A model generated the notes under the pieces. The model was not told the origin of the DNA, did not search any database, and saw only the letters and a list, made by a program, of their open reading frames with translations. Shown here piece after piece: positions 1 through 6,394 of a stretch of 6,394 nt of DNA; position 1 is the first letter of the stretch; the number at the start of each line of letters is the position of its first letter. Position numbers and translations under genes: made by a program. Source of the stretch: Planctomycetota bacterium (GTDB taxonomy: Bacteria; Planctomycetota; B143-G9); the NCBI GenBank assembly GCA_003644275.1, contig QNBY01000068.1:1-6394 (forward strand), read 5' to 3'.

Positions 1-2495
1 AGCGGGAAGCGGGTCCACACCACGCCGGGTCCTCCGAAGAAGGGAAAGGCGGCCCACACCGCCGCGCCCTCGGCCCATTTCGCGCCCTCAGCCGCGCCCA
101 GCAAGGCGGCGAGGTCGCGCACCCGCCGCGCCGTCGCCCCGCCGTCTCCGCCCGCCAGTTCCTCCGCGAGCCGCCCGGCGTCGCACTCCACTCCCGCCAG
201 GAAGCGCAGGCATTGCTCCGGAACCCTTTCCTTCAGCTCGGGAAACGAGAGCATGAGCCTGCACCGCGCCCGGAACCAGTCCGGCAGCGCTTCCGGCCCC
301 TTCTCGAAGACCTCCGCGGGCAGCCGCATCACCGCGCTGTCGAGGGCGTAGCGGCACACCGCGGGCACCGCCGCCCTCACCATCACCCGCGGGTTGGTGC
401 AGAACCGCCTCAGCACCACCGTCCCGTCGGCCTGCGAGAAGACGTCGCAGCAGAGCACCGCCAGCGCTCCCGCCTCCGCCGCCGACGCCGGATCCCGGTA
501 TGCGCCCCAGGCGAGGTAGTTCGCCTCCTCCTGGGTGCGCGCCGGGTCCTTCTCCAGCAGCGCCGCCGCGATCATCGCCTGCACCCTGAGCCCCACCGCC
601 TCCTCGAAGGGCAGTTTGAAGCGCAACATCTCGTCGAATGCGCGCCGGGCCGCCGGCAGCTGCAACCCCTTCTCCACCGCCAGCGAGACGACCGCCTTGC
701 GGTATTCCGGCGCGGATTCCGCGTCCCCGGCGGCCAGCTCCTCCATGTCCCGCGCGAACGCCCCGTAGTCGCCCGCGAGCCTGTGGAACGCCGCCCGTAT
801 GCGCAGAACCTCACGCTTGAAGCGCCCTCCAGCCGCGCGCTTCTCCGCCCTCTCGACGAGCGCCGCCGCTTCCTTCGTCCGCCCGCGCCAGGCGAGCCAC
901 TCGACGGCCGGGCCGAACAGCTCCGGATCGAACGTCGAGGCCGTGATCTTGCGGAAGTAGTACTTCCCCTCCCGGAGCATCCTCTCAACGTCGCCCCCGT
1001 CCCGCGCCAGGAAGGCCGCGCGGTAGGAACGCCGCAGCTTGTCCGAGCGCTCCGTCAGCAGGTCCAGGTAGAGGTCCACCCGCCGCCTGTCCTCCGGCGC
1101 GGACACCCGCGCGAAGCGGTCCAGCGCCTCCTTGCGCCTCCCCAGGTGGAACAGCAAGAGCTCCCCCGCCCTGAGGACGTAGGCGTCTCCCTTGTCGTCG
1201 TACATCTCCAGCGCGTCCTCCACCCTGCCCTCGGCTACCGCCGTCTCCGCGACGGGCATCCTGCCGCGGGGCGCGGGGAAGCGCGGGGCCGGGCCGGGCT
1301 CCAGCAGGGGCGGCGGGTCGGAGGCGGCCGCTATGCGCGGGAAATCGGGCCGGAACAGCCCCTTCGACCACGAGAACCGGCGCGCTTCCTTAGCCAGGAA
1401 CGGAAAGAGGGGCAATATCTCGTAGCCGTCGTCCTTCACCAGGGCGGGCAGGCGGGCGGGGCGTCCGTCGGCGGCGAGCGACGCCAGCACCGCGCCGCCG
1501 TGCGTCCCCAGCACCTTCTCCAGCCGGAACGGCCAGGCCGTACCCGCGCGCTCCGACGATCCCCTCTCGTCCATGCGCATGACCGCCCGCTCCGTGTTCC
1601 AGAGGAAGCCCTCTTCGAGCGGCACGACCGCCCCCCTCGGCCCCTCTCCCTCGAAATCCTCCGGCCTTATCTTCGCTTTGAAGCCGCCGTCTTTCTTCAG
1701 CCTCACCGAGTACAGCCGGACGCCCCCCTCCACGCCCACGCAGACGGCCTTCCCGTCGCGGCTCGCGGCGACGAAGGGAACGGGCGGAAAGGCAAGCCCC
1801 TTCACCACCCGCTTCAGTCCCACTGCCACGTCGTAGTAGGCGAGAGAGCCCCTGAACGGCGCGGAACCCAGCATCGCGGGCCAGTCGAAGCGTATCCACT
1901 CCACCCGCTCGGGGGAAACGCCGAGCCTCGCCTCTCCCATCCTGGCGCGGAAGGGCGAGGCGCATCCCGCTTCGTCCCTGACCACCAGCCACACGTCGCC
2001 GTCCGGCAGCACGTCGAACGCCGCCACGTCCGCGTCCGGCGGAGTCAGCGGGACTTCGAGCCAGTCCGCGGGCGAGGTGGAATACACCCTCCACTTGCCG
2101 CCGTCCAGCGCCAGGTAGTACAGCCTCCCCTTCACCACCCGCGGCGAGCCCGACGGGCGCGACGACACGAAGCGCGGCGGCCCCTTCAGGTCCGAGCCGT
2201 ACACCGCCAACCGCCTCCGGCCGTCCTCCACGACCTCGCAGGCCACCCGTCCGTCCAGCCAGACGGCGCGCGGCCCTCCCGCGAAGCGCTGGGCGGGCGT
2301 CCCTTTTTCCTCGGAAACCGTGAGCAGAAGCCTGTCCCCCAGCCGGTGGACGGCGATGAGCGCCTTGCCGTCCTCCCGCATCCGCGCGAAGACCAGCTCC
2401 CCCAGCCCGTCCGTCCGCCCGCACCCCGCGACCGCAGGCGCGAGCAGCGCCAGCAACACCGCCCACGCAAACGTCGCAAGGCGTCCCGGGCTCAT
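1..2495 (-). CDS. Putative lipoprotein with beta-rich N-terminal half and TPR-like helical C-terminal half (3' end outside window)
   Basis: I do not recognise this as a named family. Translating the minus strand from the ATG at 2495 gives 831 codons without a stop, running off the left edge. The start is supported by GGAAGGA at 2506-2500. The N-terminus is a classic export signal: R5, a hydrophobic stretch at about residues 6-23, and a lipobox V22-A23-G24-C25, so lipidation at C25 is likely; signal peptidase I cleavage after AVA is the alternative. Residues about 30-390 are beta-rich, with blade-like phrases such as GRLYYLALDGGKWRVY, DVLPDGDVWLVV and DGKAVCVGVEGGVRLYSV, suggesting a propeller. 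A Pro-rich linker (about 393-412) leads to an alpha-helical region, with TPR-like AEGRVEDALEMY (421-432) and LGRRKEALDRF (451-461). It starts 31 bases after the guaB stop, so co-transcription is likely. Codon third positions are strongly G/C. The function is unknown; a cell-envelope scaffold or binding role is inference only. Confidence 0.85.
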   Translation of the reverse strand, partial: MSPGRLATFAWAVLLALLAPAVAGCGRTDGLGELVFARMREDGKALIAVHRLGDRLLLTVSEEKGTPAQRFAGGPRAVWLDGRVACEVVEDGRRRLAVYGSDLKGPPRFVSSRPSGSPRVVKGRLYYLALDGGKWRVYSTSPADWLEVPLTPPDADVAAFDVLPDGDVWLVVRDEAGCASPFRARMGEARLGVSPERVEWIRFDWPAMLGSAPFRGSLAYYDVAVGLKRVVKGLAFPPVPFVAASRDGKAVCVGVEGGVRLYSVRLKKDGGFKAKIRPEDFEGEGPRGAVVPLEEGFLWNTERAVMRMDERGSSERAGTAWPFRLEKVLGTHGGAVLASLAADGRPARLPALVKDDGYEILPLFPFLAKEARRFSWSKGLFRPDFPRIAAASDPPPLLEPGPAPRFPAPRGRMPVAETAVAEGRVEDALEMYDDKGDAYVLRAGELLLFHLGRRKEALDRFARVSAPEDRRRVDLYLDLLTERSDKLRRSYRAAFLARDGGDVERMLREGKYYFRKITASTFDPELFGPAVEWLAWRGRTKEAAALVERAEKRAAGGRFKREVLRIRAAFHRLAGDYGAFARDMEELAAGDAESAPEYRKAVVSLAVEKGLQLPAARRAFDEMLRFKLPFEEAVGLRVQAMIAAALLEKDPARTQEEANYLAWGAYRDPASAAEAGALAVLCCDVFSQADGTVVLRRFCTNPRVMVRAAVPAVCRYALDSAVMRLPAEVFEKGPEALPDWFRARCRLMLSFPELKERVPEQCLRFLAGVECDAGRLAEELAGGDGGATARRVRDLAALLGAAEGAKWAEGAAVWAAFPFFGGPGVVWTRFP

Positions 2496-2499
2496 TACG

Positions 2500-2506
2500 T
2501 CCTTCC
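2500..2506 (-). promoter_or_regulatory. Ribosome binding site for the lipoprotein gene
   Basis: The minus strand reads GGAAGGA, four bases before the ATG at 2495, inside the 31-base gap after the guaB stop. It decides the start of the large lipoprotein gene, and the signal peptide with lipobox begins directly at this ATG. The spacing is slightly short but acceptable. Confidence 0.6.
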
Positions 2507-2526
2507 CGTCTCCCGCGCCTCCGCCA

Positions 2527-4062
<1,536 letters not shown>

Positions 4063-4075
4063 GGAAGCGCCCCTG

Positions 4076-4106
4076 AAAAAAAGCCGCCCGCGCACCGGCG
4101 GGCGGC
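4076..4106 (-). terminator. Intrinsic terminator after the exported repeat-protein gene
   Basis: On the minus strand a perfect 9-bp all-G/C stem, GCCGCCCGC paired with GCGGGCGGC (4106-4098 and 4091-4083), closes a 6-base loop. It is followed at once by seven T residues (4082-4076). It begins about 21 bases after the TAG stop at 4128. This is a textbook Rho-independent terminator. It separates the pseudokinase/exported-protein unit from guaB. The T-run lies only on the minus-strand side, so termination is one-directional. Confidence 0.9.
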
Positions 4107-4127
4107 GGAAGCGCGAAAGCCTGCGCC

Positions 4128-5846
4128 CTACTTGAACGAGAAGGACAGGTAATACCCTATGCCGTGGCACGCCTCGCAGCCGAGCTGCCTCTTGAAGCGC
4201 CTCGTGTTGCGGATGCGGCTCGGCAGGTTGGACGGCCTTATGTCCTGCACCTTGCCCTTGCCGGTGCCCTTGCACACCGGGCACTCCTTCACCTTCACGC
4301 TGTCCTCTATCACTATCATCGCGTTCTCCCCCAGGATGCCGAGAAGCACGTTGTACTTGTCGGAGTTGGACAGCGAGTCGAAGAACTCGTCCGGGCTCAT
4401 CGGCACGGGGTACTTCTGGCGCAGCCTCTTCTTCCGGGCCAGCTTCGGCGAGAAGAACGTCCCCCGCCCGTAGTGGACCGTCATCTTCTGCGAGAACCGC
4501 GGCCGTATCACCCGGTTGTTTATGTCGCGCCGCTCCACGTCGCGGTTGTCCCACATCTCCTTTATCTCGCGCTCCGGTATGCCGTACTTGTAGGCCAGCT
4601 CCTGCCTTATCTCGCGGAACAGCATGGGATCCTTCCCGTTCAGGTAGGGAAGGTGGTCGGCCATGAAGGTGGGCTTCTTGGTCTTCTTGTTGAGCTCCAC
4701 CGGCTCCATCTCTTTTATCATGTTGCGCGGTATCTCGAATATGACGCCGCGCTCGTCGCGTATGTATATGTACATGTCGTCGCTGAAGGTCTCTTCCTCG
4801 CCCTCGAAGTCCATCTCGTCCGCGGAGGGCGGGGCCACCGGGTTGCCGTTCTCGTCGGTGAGCTCTCCCTCGAACACCCGCCCCGTGGTGAGCGTAACGC
4901 GGAACCCCGGCCGCGACGGCCCGTCCAGCACCTTGCCGGAGACGCGCTTCCTGAGCTTGATCTTTATCAGCGAGTAGTAGTCGCCCACCACCTGCTTGGC
5001 TATTATCAGGTCGAGCTGGTCCTGTATCTTCTGCTGGAACCGGCTCGCCTCGCGCGCGGCCGCCGTCTCGGAGTAGTAGTCCAGTATCTGCGAGAGTATC
5101 CGCGCCGCCTCACGGTACTTCTTGCGGTCGTATAAGAACCTCACCCGCGCCAGCAGGTCGGCCGCGTACTTCTCCTTGTAGGCCTTCACGAGCTCGCCGA
5201 CGTGCTCCTTCACCACGGGCGCGTAGCGCTCGTCTCCCTCCATCGCCTTCTTGTAGTGGACCACCGCCTCCTTCAGCGCCCCTATCTCCTCGCAGTAGCG
5301 GGCGAGCCTGAAGTGGTCGGCGGGCGAGATGGGATAGTCGCTCTCCACCACTATCTTGTAGAGCTTGCGCGGCGGGAGGCACTTGCGGATGTCCACCGTA
5401 ACGTCTTCCATGCGCTCTATGCTGGCGCGCTTCACCTTCACCCGCCTGCCGTCGGTGGTGTAGATGTAGATGTTGCGCTCGGAGCTCTCGCTCTCGATGA
5501 CGTAGCCCGTCAGCACCTTGCCGCCCGTGATGGTGATCTTCTTGCCGGCCCGCATGAACCGGGCGTCCCCGCCGCTCCCTCCCTGCAGGGGCACGCCGAA
5601 CTTGAGCTTGAGGCGCTTCGCGTCCGCCTCGCCGAGCTCCTCCCACTTGAAGGTCACCTTGCGCTTCTCGTAGCCCAGCCGCCCGATCCACTGGTTCACG
5701 GTGATGGCGTCCTTGGTGACGTACAGCACCTCGCACTTCACGGTGCGGCCGTCCTTGAGCTTGAATTCGTCTATGTCGGCCCTCGACACCGTGCTCACCG
5801 CGAGCACGAAAAGCGCCGCCGTAACGAGAAGCCTGATGGTTCTCAT
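4128..5846 (-). CDS. Exported protein with three KDGR-type beta modules, TPR-like helices and a C-terminal CxxCxGxG pair
   Basis: I do not recognise this as a named family. It has 572 residues. The signal peptide has R2 and R5, a hydrophobic core at about 6-19, and signal peptidase I cleavage likely after SRA (A23), so the mature protein is outside the cytoplasm. A beta module, DEFKLKDGRTVKCEV, begins at residue 26. A second spans about 102-149 and a third about 312-384. The second and third share the pattern IYIY..D.R...V.R..I..ME.V. Between them, about 174-290 is alpha-helical and TPR-like (LARYCEEIGALKEAVVHYKKAM at 181-202). The C-terminus carries CPVCKGTG (522-529) and CEACHGIG (557-564), the DnaJ zinc-finger spacing, enough for one zinc site; CEACH also fits a haem c attachment motif. 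The ATG overlaps the upstream stop as ATGA and has a strong GAGGTGA site, so translational coupling is likely. The gene ends at a terminator. A periplasmic or surface scaffold is possible, but the function is unknown. Confidence 0.93.
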   Translation of the reverse strand: MRTIRLLVTAALFVLAVSTVSRADIDEFKLKDGRTVKCEVLYVTKDAITVNQWIGRLGYEKRKVTFKWEELGEADAKRLKLKFGVPLQGGSGGDARFMRAGKKITITGGKVLTGYVIESESSERNIYIYTTDGRRVKVKRASIERMEDVTVDIRKCLPPRKLYKIVVESDYPISPADHFRLARYCEEIGALKEAVVHYKKAMEGDERYAPVVKEHVGELVKAYKEKYAADLLARVRFLYDRKKYREAARILSQILDYYSETAAAREASRFQQKIQDQLDLIIAKQVVGDYYSLIKIKLRKRVSGKVLDGPSRPGFRVTLTTGRVFEGELTDENGNPVAPPSADEMDFEGEEETFSDDMYIYIRDERGVIFEIPRNMIKEMEPVELNKKTKKPTFMADHLPYLNGKDPMLFREIRQELAYKYGIPEREIKEMWDNRDVERRDINNRVIRPRFSQKMTVHYGRGTFFSPKLARKKRLRQKYPVPMSPDEFFDSLSNSDKYNVLLGILGENAMIVIEDSVKVKECPVCKGTGKGKVQDIRPSNLPSRIRNTRRFKRQLGCEACHGIGYYLSFSFK

Positions 5847-6394
5847 GTCTCACCTCTCGATGGTCCGCTCCGCAGCTCCGCTTCGGCCTCCGCCCGGATG
5901 GCCGCGGCGAGTTCCTCTCCCTCGCCGCGCTTGAGGGCCAGCAGGTCGCGGTGGAAGTCTCCCAGCGAACGATAGCGTACCTTACCCTCCCGCGCCGCGC
6001 CCTTGGCGGCGAGAAGCAGGAGTCCTTCCGGTACGCCCTCGCCGGTGAGATCCGGGAGCAAATCGCTTGCCATTAGTTCCGAAACGCTCGAAACCTCCCG
6101 CGCCTTCCCCCTCGAAAGCACGAAGAGGGCCGTCCCGCACAGGTCCGACACGTCCCAGACCGCCAGCCTGCCCTTCCGGAACCGCTCCAGCCTGTCCGGT
6201 CTGACCACCCCGAATGCCGAAAAAGTGAACAGCCCGGCGTTCCCGGCGAACACCGTCTCCGGCGATATCCCTCCGTGGTGCAGCCCCGCCCAGGAAAGGT
6301 CCAGGAGCACGCCCGCGCCGGCCAGCAGCATGTCGAACACCCGCTCGGCGCCGATGGAGCCCGCCAGGTCGGCCATCCGCTCGCCCGCCTCCCG
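5843..6394 (-). CDS. C-lobe of a Hanks-type Ser/Thr kinase-like protein, probably a pseudokinase (5' end outside window)
   Basis: The reading frame is open at the right edge, so the N-lobe and true start lie outside; the ATG at 6376 is probably internal. Counting from that Met, DLSWAGLHHGGISPETV (26-42) lines up with the kinase phrase yLHsrGivHrDlkPeNi. The catalytic Asp (HRD) is Gly36, the Lys is Ser38 and the metal-binding Asn is Thr41. The DFG motif reads AFG (54-56), losing the other metal-binding Asp. The fold still looks kept: DVSDLCGTALFVLSRG (75-90) matches the helix F phrase DiysLGvvLyeLltG, and VRYRSLGDFHRDLLAL (133-148) matches the conserved Ry.s..el..dL of bacterial kinases. No APE motif is clear. 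The tail after residue 150 is a short charged helix, with no membrane segment in the visible part. Catalytic loss suggests a nucleotide-independent scaffold or regulator. The gene overlaps the exported-protein gene by four bases (ATGA), so the two are likely made together. The kinase-like call rests on motif alignment by eye. Confidence 0.7.
   Translation of the reverse strand, partial: REAGERMADLAGSIGAERVFDMLLAGAGVLLDLSWAGLHHGGISPETVFAGNAGLFTFSAFGVVRPDRLERFRKGRLAVWDVSDLCGTALFVLSRGKAREVSSVSELMASDLLPDLTGEGVPEGLLLLAAKGAAREGKVRYRSLGDFHRDLLALKRGEGEELAAAIRAEAEAELRSGPSRGET
5850..5856 (-). promoter_or_regulatory. Ribosome binding site for the exported repeat protein
   Basis: The minus strand reads GAGGTGA, a close complement of the 16S 3' end, three bases before the ATG at 5846. 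It lies inside the last codons of the pseudokinase gene. Together with the ATGA overlap it supports both the chosen start and coupled translation. Confidence 0.75.

Noticed and set aside
1390..2466. A 358-codon minus-strand frame inside the lipoprotein gene, with smaller ones at 2186-2479, 985-1371, 572-988 and 88-357.
   Set aside because: They lie in other frames from the ATG at 2495. Their products are very rich in Gly, Arg and Ala, typical of shadows in GC-rich DNA, and none has an export signal or balanced composition.
4164..5975. Two plus-strand open frames (323 and 257 codons) opposite the exported-protein gene.
   Set aside because: Both are in antisense codon register with the 572-residue gene, are rich in His, Leu, Val and Arg, and have no supporting ribosome site or motif.
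6374..6376. The ATG at 6376 as the true start of the kinase-like gene.
   Set aside because: The frame stays open for the remaining 18 bases to the edge, and a kinase C-lobe needs an N-lobe before it, so this Met is most likely internal.

Overview
The window is GC-rich bacterial DNA, roughly two-thirds G+C by eye. It is packed with four genes, all on the minus strand, and has only one intergenic gap longer than 31 bases. Only guaB (IMP dehydrogenase) is a well-known gene. The other three are an exported protein with an internal repeat, a kinase-like protein with degenerate catalytic motifs, and a large putative lipoprotein. Hanks-type kinase relatives, exported proteins carrying 'KDGR.V' beta modules, and large propeller/helical-repeat proteins together suggest a high-GC member of the Planctomycetota or a related, probably uncultured, lineage. 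This placement is inference at low confidence. Ile is mostly encoded by ATA (26 of 34 in guaB by hand count), which is unusual at this GC content and could serve as a taxonomic clue.

In transcription order (right to left): (1) 6394-5843, the 3' part of a gene for a Hanks-type kinase C-lobe in which HRDxKPxN has become HGGISPETV and DFG has become AFG, so it is probably a pseudokinase. (2) 5846-4128, a 572-residue exported protein that overlaps gene 1 by ATGA. It carries three related beta modules, a TPR-like helical stretch and a C-terminal pair of CxxCxGxG motifs, the second of which also reads CEACH. (3) An intrinsic terminator at 4106-4076 closes this unit. (4) A short AT-rich stretch with a possible promoter (4062-4032) leads into guaB (4002-2527). 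(5) After a 31-base gap, a gene for a putative lipoprotein starts at 2495 and runs open through the left edge, giving at least 831 codons.

The layout therefore reads as two transcription units: pseudokinase plus exported repeat protein, ended by the terminator, then guaB plus lipoprotein. The lipoprotein gene is easy to miss because its stop lies outside the window. A long open frame of 808 codons also runs antisense to it, in exact codon register, as a by-product of the scarcity of TTA, CTA and TCA codons. I see no RNA genes, mobile elements, CRISPR arrays or phage features.
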